Assembly (NCBI GenBank): GCA_029582265.1
Contig: CM055819.1
Span: 33,160,967-33,224,966, forward strand
From: Zoroaster sp. YZ-2022
Lineage: Eukaryota; Echinodermata; Asteroidea; Forcipulatida; Zoroasteridae
Direction: 5' to 3'
DNA: 64,000 nt
Part shown: in pieces, positions 26,901-38,900 of the stretch
Layout of the letters: each line of letters starts with the position of its first letter
Position numbering within the stretch: the stretch's first letter is position 1
Notes under the pieces: generated by a model
The model's input: the letters and a program-made list of their open reading frames with translations, nothing else
Told to the model about the DNA's origin: nothing
Database searches by the model: none
Translations under genes and position numbers: made by a program

Positions 26901-29900
26901 CTTTTGCTGTTATGTATATATATCATAATCATTTTGCTTGCATCATGAGCAGTGTATAAGCTAGGATTTGAAAATGGGGCATCCAAATTTGTTATTCTTT
27001 GAAAATCAAGGTGTCCAAAATTGTAACTTTATACTTTTTACATGCAATAGTTTTACATACGTATTACAAATGAAACAGTGTGTCCAATTAGCAACCAAGG
27101 TGTCCAAAAGACACCCAAAGGTATTCCTGGATAACACTGTGATCACGAGCCAGAATACTTTTCAACTTGAAAACACTAATATCGCTTCATAGAGTGTCTC
27201 ATTTCCATATTTTGGGATCCTTAAGTGTGCCTCAGACTACTCATCACCATGAATGGCTTCATGCTCCCAAGTCTTCCCCTCGAGCATCCCCCCTCCCCCC
27301 CAAAAAAAACAAACACTTTTGTTACCAGGATGATGTTAGGTCACTCTGAGATGAGGTCTTGATTCACTGCATCTTTGTCTTTTTAAATTGTCTCTCAGAA
27401 GTGGCCAAGAAGACAGTCGAGCTATTTGACGATGATGAAGATGGTGATTTATTTGGAGGCAGTTCTGCTGATAAACCTGTTACTGTTGCTGCCCCTGCCC
27501 CTGCCCCTGCCCCAGAAAGGAAAGCGTCCACCAAGAAAAAGGTAAACTTATTCTTCTAAAATTTGAAGAGGATCACTTACTCAGGTGAAGGTTGCTTTCA
27601 GATTGGTGATGCAGTAATTTAAATTTATGGAAAAAAATACGGCCTCTGAATTGTAGCTTCAAACCTTTGATTTCATATAATGTCCCAATGTGTTTAATAC
27701 ATATTACCCCTGTAATTTTTCTCTGCTTCCTGGGGAGTATGCAGCCCCAAGCAACCATAGCGTTTCAGAGGCTTTTTCAAATACAATATCAACTTCTATA
27801 CCCTCAAAGGTACCCATTTAAGCAAATACAGTTAAGTGTTTTGCTCAAGGACACACATATCATGGTCATGGCCAGGATTTGAACCCACATTCTCTCGACT
27901 CGGCCATCAGAACACAAGTCTGATGCACTAGACGACTCCGCCATGACACAATCAATTGGACCCAACGGTCATATTCAGTATTTAATCAAACGTTCATTTT
28001 TGTGTTATTTGTTAAGTAAAAGACTCAAAATAAATAATTTAAATCTGTGGAATTCATTCATCTAACCTTGATAATATTTTCTGGGCTCATCAGGGTCTTG
28101 CCGGTGCCGTGTCCATGTTTGGCACCGTGGATCCCTTGGCTGCTAAGCGTGCCTCTGGAAATCTTGAAGAACACGAGGAGGAACCCTCGGGCCCGCCTCC
28201 TGTTGCCAAGAGAGCACCCAAAGCAGCCGAGAAGAAGACCGATATGTTTGATGATGACAAGGGTGAGAGTGATCTGTTTGGTGACAATGCCAAGAGGTAG
28301 GTATGGAGACAGAAATAATTATCTCGTATATTACTTGTATATCTCTTGAAATAATAATGTAAATTTATATAGCGCCGGTATCCGTCAACCAAATAACGCT
28401 CATGGCGCAAAAACAACAACACAGTATTATATCTCTTTGTATTTTGGTATTTTATTGAGAGTTTTAACAAATGTTTGTGTATTTATATCTATCCTGTCAT
28501 TGGCGCTTGCGATGTTAGATGATGTATGTATTCATCAAATAAAAATGAAACGTTAAAAAAAAATAAAAATAAAAAAAATTGCAGGGAAGGATTTCGTTCC
28601 CAAAATTGCATAGCTCAAATTTTTGTCAGAAATATTTGTGTGTGTAGGTTATTGAGAAGAGTCAAAGAGTAAGTATACTCACAGAAGCAGTTTTGCCAAC
28701 ATTACCAATGTTGTACCTTCCCTTCAATGTATATCTTGATTCAAAAAGAGTAAGCATACTCATAGAAGCAGTTTTGTCAAGATTACCAATGTTGTACCTT
28801 CCCTTCAATGTATATCTTGATTCAAAGAGAGTAAGCATACTCACAGAAGCAGTTTGGCCAACATTACCAATGGTGTACCTTCCCTTCAATGTATATCTTG
28901 ATTCAAAGAGAGTAAGCGTACTCATAGAAGCAGTTTGGCCAACATTACCAATGTTGTACCTTCCCTTCAATGTATATCTTGATTCAAAGAGAGTAAGCGT
29001 ACTCATAGAAGCAGTTTGGCCAACATTACCAATGTTGTACCTTCCCTTCAATGTATATCTTGATTCAAAGAGAGTGTGCTCATAGAAGCAGTTTGGCCAA
29101 CATTACCAATGGTGTACCTTCCTTCAATGTATATCTTGATTCAAAGAGAGTAAGCGTACTCATAGAAGCAGTTTGGCCAACATTACCAATGTTGTACCTT
29201 CCTTCAATGTATATCTTGATTCAAAGAGAGTAAGTTGCACTCATAGAAGCAGTTTGGCCAACATTACCAATGTTGTACCTTCTCTTCAATGTATATCTTG
29301 ATTCAAAGAGAGTAAGCGTACTCATAGAAGCAGTTTGGCCAACATTACCAATGGTGTACCTTCCCTTCAATGTATATCTTGATTCAAAGAGAGTAAGCGT
29401 ACTCATAGAAGCAGTTTGGCCAACATTACCAATGCTGTACCTTCCATTCAATGTATATCTTGAAAGAGAGTAAGCATACTTTTTGCCAACAATAAAAACA
29501 TGTATATACACATACGTGTACTACCTATACTTCCATATATTACTACTATATTTCCCTCTTAGGTAAATTCTTAGCTAATCCCTAAACCCCATTTTAATGA
29601 TATTGTTTTTTTTCTACTTCACCAGTAAACCAGAACCGGTCAAGACCCCAGAAAGGAATTCCTTGTTTGCAGATGAGGATGGGGAACAGGACGGACTGTT
29701 TGCCGATAAGGAAAGCATTCATGTTCCTGCTACTGTTAAACCGGCTGCTGCCAAGGTGAGTCATGTAAAAGGTCAATTTATCTGCATTTTCATCTACTAA
29801 TTATAGAACTATCTTGGTTTTGTACAAATCATTGATTTCACATGGGAAAGGTGACATTAAGTAAGACTAATTGCGGTGACACCATGTGAAATTCTCTATT

Positions 29901-32900
29901 GAGTAGTAATTGGTTCTGAAAAGAACTGGAGGTTACGACTCGACGTTTCGATCAGTATGCTCCGATCGTTCTCAGGAGAAAGGGTGAGATTATTTCAAAA
30001 ACAGTGAAAATAAACTATTTGTATTGTATTAGTCATCATACAGTCAGCTGCCATGATGACTGGTAATATTTCTCTCACTGATGTTTTATGTACATTTTCT
30101 TTTATTCATTTTGTGTAAGATCGGTCCACTGGGATTGCTTTACATAAATGTTGCAACTTCTTAAAGTTTTATGTTTTTCATGTTTTTTTAAAACTCCACT
30201 GTAACTTTTGTTTAAATTACACATGTAAAAGTCCACACGCTGTCAGCTCTTGGCGTGAGGCCTCTAGACTTGATGTAAGATTTTGAGGCTTTGCATGGGG
30301 GAGTAATAGATATTGTTTGTTTTCCGCAAACCAAAGTGATGCCTCCAGACTATTTCCTCCATTACTGCAGTGGTACCATACTGCACAAGCACGTCACATG
30401 CTTTCTTAAAGAACGCATCTGTCCAAGAGGCACTGGACTGGAATGCATAGAAAATACACGCTTGAAGCTGAATATTGGTACCGCCGTAGTTATGGTGACG
30501 TTCCGTGAAATGGTCAGCAAATTAGTCCATATTCCATTGCATGAACTTTCATCGTATGAATATATCATTTCATTGTTTGAATATTGAATAATCTGTTTGA
30601 CCAATCACAGCTGGACATGAACAAGAAGTCTTCCAGTGGAAGTTTATTTGATGACATCGAGGGAGATGGTGATGATGACCTGTTCGGAGCTTCCTCTCAA
30701 CCCAAGGAAACGTGAGTCATCCCATACAAAAATAAGAGTTACCACGACAGACTAACCTGTATACCGTGGGCATCTTGGGCTAACCTGTTTACTGAATGTG
30801 GTTACATTGGATAAACTAAGCAGAAATATTTTGCTTAGAATTGTAGTGTTTCTAAATTAAGTCTAAACCCTAACCATGCTGAACGCAACAAATTCCAATA
30901 ATTTGTTGGAAAATTGTTGGAAAATTGTTCAAATCTGTTGGATAATTTTGAAGTGAGCAGAGAACAAACAGTTTTGGTTTTTGCTGATAGATCTTGTTGC
31001 ACTTCAGCAACTAATGGATGATGTTGCATTGAGCAGGGTTGTCAGTCGGTTCTTAAAGTGGGTTAGGGGTAATACCTTAAAATTCAAAATTTCCTTGTGT
31101 TTTAAATAATCATTCAAACAATTCTAAAAATTGTTAGGTTTGAAATATAATTTTTCAAAAGTGAAATGTCTGAGAAAAAAATCTCATGTGTTTACAGGAC
31201 AAAGAAGAAGCCAGCAGGAGGCGTGGCACTCTTTGCAGGTGCAGACATGTTTGGAACCTCACCCAAGAAAGAGGAGGAAGAGAAACCCCCAGTCAAGGTC
31301 AGTTTCATTTATGGTCAGAGGTCATTCTTTGGATGTGACCCAGCAGGTCATACCTCAGTGACTGTGACTGCTCTATGTGCGACCTTGCTGAGGGTAGAAG
31401 TGTTGCTTTTTCAAAAAAGATCATATGATCCAAATCATTTTCATTTTTTATTTGAGGTAAAACTTGTAGTTTTGTAGCTTTGCATGGTGAAGAGAATAAG
31501 TAAGACTAATTGCATGGTGAAGAGGATAAGTAAGACCTCATTCTCCTGAGGACGATCAGAGCATACTGATCGAAACGTCGAGTTGTAACCTCCAGTTTTT
31601 TTCAGAACTAATTACCACTCAATTGAGAATTTCACATGGTGTCACCGCAATTAGTTTTACTCATTTTTGATTTTATTGTTTTTTTGTTACAGAGACGAAA
31701 TAAGACTCGCAAATCCAGAACTACTTTGAGTCTGTTTGACGATAACGATGAAAAAGATCAGCTCTCTGCGGGGAAAGATGACGCGGTAAGAACCTCTGTT
31801 TGAGACTATTCCTTGTTGATGGCTCTGAGTGAGCCCATTCACCTGTGGGTTCGTATTATTGACAATGTGATACGCTTCTTATTTTGACTGTTTCTCTGAT
31901 TTTGAGCGGTCAGTCAACTCGCTTGCAAATTGTAGTGAGATTAGGATGGTTACTCAAGGTATTAAACATTGATATTTTATTTGTTTTGCATATCTCCTTA
32001 TTACCACTGTCAGGTTGCAAGACGTCGTACCAAGAGTAAGAGTGTGTTTGATGACGAGGATGTCCTCTTCAAAATCCATGAAGAAGCGCCCCCAGTTGAT
32101 CTTTTTGGGTCAGTCAGTCCGGTCTCAGCCACCAAGGTAAGCCTCCAACGGAACTAAAATATCTTCTGTATTTTCTCTCTTTCTGCTTTTCCTTCTCCAC
32201 CAAAAACAACAAAAATATTCCAGTTGTAGCAAAGATACGATCCCCTAAACTGTTGGTATAAATATTTTTTATTTACCAATTTCAGAATCCCAAATCCTTT
32301 CTGTGATTTTACAGTAACCTTTTTTTTCATCCAAGACTATTTTGTCTCAAGACTGACCGAGGGAGACCAAATGACCAGTTAACTTTTAAAAATTTTGAGT
32401 GTGGAAGATTTCCCATGAATCCAAGCTTTTTTAAAAACAAACATTCAAATATTTATGCTTTCAAATGAGTTACTAATGAAGTAATAAGACATCGGGAATG
32501 AAATTCATCAAAAACAATCTAGTGAGGGTAACTGAAGGAACTCATCTGAGAGCACGACATTAAGTGGGTTTGAGTTCCCATTGCAGAGATTGTTCAGACG
32601 GATTATTTTATTGAGATCAAACCTACCGTAGAAAAGTTGAAGGTTTTTAGATTTGTGTAAATCATGTAGGCATATGGGAAACTGTATGAAGAATCGGCCA
32701 TGTAGTGTTATTACAAGACATTAAAATAAGACTTGCGGAAAATCGTGTTAGATGGAGGTCCATGGTCACCAACCTGCTGCGAGCAGACGGTACCAACAGG
32801 TAACGGGTAAAATAAGTATCCATTGATTAAGCGTTATATATACACCGTACAGATTCATCTTTCAGTAGAAGTAGAACAGAACAAAATTGTATTAGATGTT

Positions 32901-35900
32901 CATATATTAATAAGTACAGTTATATTCATAAGTACAGTCAAACCTGTGTAATGTGACCACCCAAAGAACCACGGTGGACGACTGGCCTGAATATGCAGGT
33001 TCCACATGCATTCTTTGGTACAGTGGAGGGCTGACGATTGACCAGGTGGTCTCTTCGTCCAGGTTTGACTGTAGTTAAAATGTGTAGTTTAGCAGCTGCC
33101 CATGGTTCTGCAGCTATATGAATAGGGATATTAAACTTCTCTTGTGCCCAACAAACATCAGCCCGATTCAAACCTCACTAAGCCAAGATCAGCCTCATCC
33201 ACGTCTAAGAGTCTCTTCAGCGACGAGGAGGAAGATGATCTCTTCAGCTCTGCGTCAAAGGCAACTCCGAAACCCGCTTCCAAACCCCAGCCTGCGAAAA
33301 AAGCCCCGGCTGGTAAGCCCAAGGCTGATTTGTTCTCCGACGAGGGGGATGAAGATGATTTATTTGGGGGAGTTAAACCCTCCCTGCCAGAGGTCAAAGA
33401 CAGGTCTGATAGTAAGCCATCCGCTCCGGAGGTGAAGGCAAAACCAGTGGCGAAGAAGGAGGAAATTGAAGCCAGTGATGGTGGTCCAGCCCAGGGTGAC
33501 CCCTTGTTTGGGGAACAAGTAAGTCAGACAAGTGTGTGACAATCGATTAGTGCATGGTGTGTCAGGTTAGTGATTTTTGTCTGGTTTCCTTTTTGTTATC
33601 ATCTTTCAACATTATTTTTCCCCTCTTCATGTATGTTTTGTTTTGCCTGACGCATTTTGTTATCATTATGGCTATCTTTAACTGTCTATTTGTTAGTTTG
33701 AATGTCTGTTCGTCTCGGCAGAGTTTGACCTGAAAGGGACAAATTGTCTTGATCAGCCCAGGCTTTCAACAGGGCATGGAGTCATTATCCTAGTGTAAGA
33801 TGAACACAGTGACTGAAATTTTCTGGCTCGTTTATGCAGCAGCAACGGTAATATGACCTTATCATGTGGGGTGTTATTTTCAATCGCTGAGTTAATCTAC
33901 AACTAGCAGTCCAATTCCATGCCCTATTGATCGTGATGATATTGTCCCTTTAACAGTAGTCTTTGTACCCTGCAGATCATCTTGAACCCTAAGATACCTG
34001 ACAGATAAGTGTGCTTCGGTCAAATTGGCCCAGGAGTTGGGCCCTTTAGGGAGTATCTTATCACGCGGGAACACTGACTGTTCCCATCAGGAATAAACAC
34101 TGAACAGGGAATAGGCAGCATTCCAATTGGGAATGACTGTGTTCCAATTGGGAATGGCAACGTTCCAATTGGGAATGGCAGCATTCCAATTGGGAATGGC
34201 AGCATTCCAATTGGGAATGGCAGCATTCCAATTGGGAATGGCAGCGTTCCAATTGGGAATGGCAGCGTTCCAATTGGGAATGGCAGCATTCCAATTGGGA
34301 ATGGCAGCGTTCCAGTTGGGAATGGCAGCGTTCCAATTGGGAATGGCAGCATTCCAGTTGGGAATGGCGGTGTTTAATAAAAAATTTAATAAATTTAATA
34401 ATAATTTAAAATTTGCGCGACATGATTTAAAAAAAACAAAAAAACTAAAAGTACACATTAAAATACAGAAAAAACAAAAGCAACAAGAAATTTAAGAAAC
34501 ACATGCGAGACCCGCTTCTGCAAAACCAGGACAAAGCAGGCCCTATATGCATGAACCTCAGTATATACAATTGGGAATGGCAACGGTCCAATTGGGAGTG
34601 GCAGTGTTCCAATTGGGAGTGGCAGTGTTCCAATTGGGAGTGGCAGTGTTCCAATTGGGAATGGCAGTGGTCCAATTGGGAATAGCAGCGTTTCAATTAC
34701 ATTATCCACTTAGTCATTTGTACTTTTGTTTGTCTGTCAGTTTAAATCTTTTGTTGTAATTCTGTTCTGTGTTTAAGGCACTCCAATACAAGCCTTGGCT
34801 TAACAGGACTGTGTCTCCTGACACAATTGTCATTTTATATATTGTATCACACATGTGTATTTGACTATGCTTGTGTGGAAATAAATGTAAGATTGAATTC
34901 AGTTGAGAATGATTGGTGTTTCATAAAGAGATATTGCACTTAGAGCATTAGTATGCTTGCTGATAGCATCAGGCATTCCCATTTGGAACTGATGATGTCC
35001 CTAGAACACTGAATATTCCTTTTGGGAACAGTGTATAAGCCAGGATTTGAAAATAGGCCTTCCAAATTTGTTATTCATTGAAAAACCGGGTGTCCAAATG
35101 TTTAACTTCCAATACTTTTGCATGTGTTTTACAAATGAAACAGGGTGTCCATTTAGCAAACCGGGCGTCCAAAAGACACCCAAAGGTATCGCTGGCTAAT
35201 ACAATATTTGGGAACACACTCTGTTCCCAAATGGAACAGGAACATTTCCTAGTTTGAGATTCTCCATACATAGCAGCTGAAGTCTATTACCTACATGAAT
35301 TGTGCCAGTCGTGTAACAACATAGTTCCAAACATTGCATGCAAAGAACAAAGAATTTGGTCCATTCATGAAGTGGTATTCTACAGACTAACGGCACAAGG
35401 TCTCATAAAGAAGCAGTGAATTCTGGGTGCTGGCGTGCAAAAAAAAATTAATACGTACATGTTTTGATGCAAAACTGCGCTGTAAACAAAAGTGTACCCG
35501 TTGTGTCCCATTTAGATATGGAAGAAGACAGCGCTTAATTATCCCATGATGCTCTCAAGCAGAGTAGCAAACTGTTACTATTCTGGTTGTTCATGTACTC
35601 ATTTGGAGTACAATACCATGGACTGGGTTATAGTAGGCTGGGTTATAGTAGGCTGGTTGTGTGTGTGCGCCCATTTTGAATACAATGCTGTGGACTGGCA
35701 CACTACATGTAGTTAATAGACCTCCTGGTAGTAGCCATTATCAGTGTTAAATTCAGATTACTATACCTCATACATATTCATGATCGAGAGCCGAATTCTC
35801 ACTGGTCCATTCACCATCACGTGCCAGATGTTATTTTGGCTGTTTGCCAAGCGCCCGCGAGTATTCACGCACAGGGTAAATACGCATGCGTAGTAGTTTA

Positions 35901-38900
35901 ACGCATATGCGTTAAACTACTACCTTTACGAAGCAATCGGGGAACAGTCGCACGGGTGTAGTACGCACGCGCGAACGTCGCCCTAGCTACATACACATGA
36001 AAAGATGGCGGCACACGTAAATGTCAATTCGCATTTTCCCGAGCTCAATGATGCCGAACTAGAGACTATGTATGAGGTATAGTAAAACAAATGTAACATG
36101 GTTTATTTCGGGTGGACAGTCGATATTAGCTCCCCTCGGTATTGGAAGTTGACAAACTAGTTCCCTCGGCTTCGCCTCGGGAACTAGTTTGTCAACTTCC
36201 AATACCTCGGGGAGCTATTATCGACTGTCCACCCTCAAACCATGTTATATTTGTATATTGTCTAACTCTGTTTCAGTCGTCGGCTCCTGCCACCGCCACC
36301 AAACCTAAGAAGCCCGCTGGGGCTGTCGCCATGTTTGCCGGGCTGGACCCCTCGGCAATCTCCAGACAAATCTCATCAGGATCAACTAACGACGACGAGG
36401 AGGATAAGGTAGGCTTGGCCGAATCCGACATCAGGGGTATTGATGAAACCAATATCCAGTTGTGATCGGAGAGAAACTGTTGTGGCATCAAATTGAAAGA
36501 GAACTTGATGAAAATGTTCATGTATGGAAGGTCTTTAAGTTGGAAAGAAGCTTGGAAGATCATAAAGATGGAATTATTCCTTGGTTACAGCATAGTTTGT
36601 TTCAGTCGGAAATAAACAAGACACTTTAGTTGTAGCTTGTGCAATAGATGCATGATTATAGATGCATGATTATAGATGTATTAATAGGTTGTTGATGTGA
36701 AAATATGTCTGTATTGATGTAGTTTTATGCTTAATTAGTACATGAAGTCAGATTCGTGTTTTGAAAAAAAAAGGGAAAAAATGCATTGGCATAGTTAGTA
36801 TTTTATTTATTTTGGGAAACTTTGGCAGAACTACAATGGAATCCCATGTGTTTTTCTTCGAAGATGATTTTTCAGTGAGAGAACCTAAGGGCACAATATT
36901 TTAGTGTGGGTGATTGGCCCCACCCCTCCCCCACTCCCTCCCCCACCCCCTCCCCAACCCCCTCCCCAACCCCATAAATCTTTGTCACTGGTTTTGAAAT
37001 GGCTAATGTTACAGTTTGATATGTTTGATATAAATGCATGATAACTTTGTCATAATGTACACATAAAAGTGTGACAGGTAAAGATAAAGGTACGTCAGTA
37101 GGGTGTATTCTATTAATAGCCATACTTTTCGACATATGCCGAAACTGAGTAAATTTGGAGTGTGCATCACCGTCACTGTGCAACATGTTAGAATTGTCCT
37201 CAAAAAAAAAGGGGAAATGATTAAATTTTGTAAAAGCACAGAGTAACAAATGTGTAAGCAGACGCCTTACGTGCCATTTTTCACATATTGTGCTGTGACG
37301 GAAGAGAATCCAAAGGAATCCCCTGTAAATACTGGCGCAGAGAAGACGCCTCATTGTGACTGTTTGTTTCTAAATCTATTGTGTTATTTTTCTCATTGTT
37401 AGACAAACCGTTTTGTATATTTTGTTTCATTATCGAAAAGAAACTACTTGTGATTATTTTATCACAGGGACATGCTTTTCAAACATTCAACATTCTTCAC
37501 TGTACGTCATATCTGATGTTTGAACAATTGTGAAGGTTTCTATAATCGTTTTTTTTTCCCCACAGCCATTTAGTAGAATTTTCCCTCTCAAAGTAAAGAT
37601 AAATGCGTGTGTGTGGTTATATCCAAACAGCGTAACCGTTTACCGAGTACCGAGAATATCAGCCCTCAGCCTTTTGTGGCATCTTCTTCCAATAAGCCTG
37701 TGTCGGTCATCCGATCGGTCAAAGCACCAATGGCTAAGAAGAGTCCTGGTGCTGGAAACAGAGTTAGCATGCTTCAGGTTGGAGATTTTAGTTCATTTTA
37801 TTTCCCCGCATCTTTTCTCTCATATTTTCTTTATTTTTCTTTCTCCCCAAAAATGTTATCATTGATTCATTTTTTGTTATCAGTTACTCTTTTTTTGTAA
37901 AACAGTTCTTCACTTTTTTGCCTTCAATTAGATTTTTAATTAAAAAAAAAATCAAATTACTCACTTTTTGTTACCAATTAGTTGCTTTTTGAAAATTGTT
38001 AGTATTTCATCACACAATGGTAATATCCATTTTTACCAAGCCTGTGTTCATCAAATTTGCATAAATTTCACTATTTCAGACCTACACTTTCAAACTCCTC
38101 TCATACGATATTGTTGCATCTTCTTTCTGCTATGCTCTTCTCCAAAAAAGATACATTTTAAAAACAACATTTCCTCAAGAGTGAATCTTAATTTGACTCA
38201 TTTGCTGCAATTTCCATCTTTTCTGCCTCATCTCCTTTGGATGAATCTCATTTGTAACATTCTTTCAGTATTTTTGTATCTTCAAATAGATAACCTTCCA
38301 ACTCTGTTTTTCTGCTAATTGCTATAATTCCCTCATCTTACCCCGGTTCTTGGTACATACCCGCATCTCAATCTTGTCTTTGTGGCACACCATCTTTGTT
38401 TATAAGTGTCACCTTTCAGGATCCTAGTGTAGCCATTCTCTCCTTTCCATTATTTAGTTTCTATAATGTAGGGCATTTTAAAGCGCTCTTAAACAAGGTA
38501 TCAAAGCGCTGTACATTATTACCCCTGCTCATCAGGCGCATAAATCATTCCTGAAACCGTCTCAGCTCCCTGGGGAGTATACAGCTCACTTGCTGCCATT
38601 TCGGTGCATATGGGCTAATCAAACACAAGAACCAACTCTGCCCTCACAGGTACCCATTTACTCCTGGGTGGAGAGAAGCAATTATGGTAAAGTGTCTTGC
38701 GCAAGGACACAAGTACCACGGTCGCGGTCGGGATTCGAACCCACATTCTGACGACTCAGTCACCAGAACACAAATCTGATGCACTAAACCGCTCGACCAT
38801 GGCACTCCATGACATTAAGAGCATTCATTGTAAATGTCAGAGGCTTTTATATTGTGCTTTGTAGATATACTAATCCAAAAGCCCACCATGATAACAATAA

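Noticed and set aside
31545..31600. Hammerhead ribozyme
   Set aside because: ctgagga and gaaa boxes flank a stable stem, but the base next to the ctgagga box does not pair with the base before gaaa and stems I and III are not evident; kept only as a testable idea.
34061..34495. Several overlapping 90-120-codon frames of repeats such as AIPNWN and AFQLGM
   Set aside because: All are frame readings of the 21-bp intronic minisatellite, open on both strands because the period is divisible by three.
37566..37630. Upstream start of exon 21 after tttccccacag
   Set aside because: The resulting frame (PFSRIFPLKVK...) is hydrophobic and unlike the WASHC2 tail, and does not give the RNRLPSTEN frame that continues in phase 0 into exon 22.
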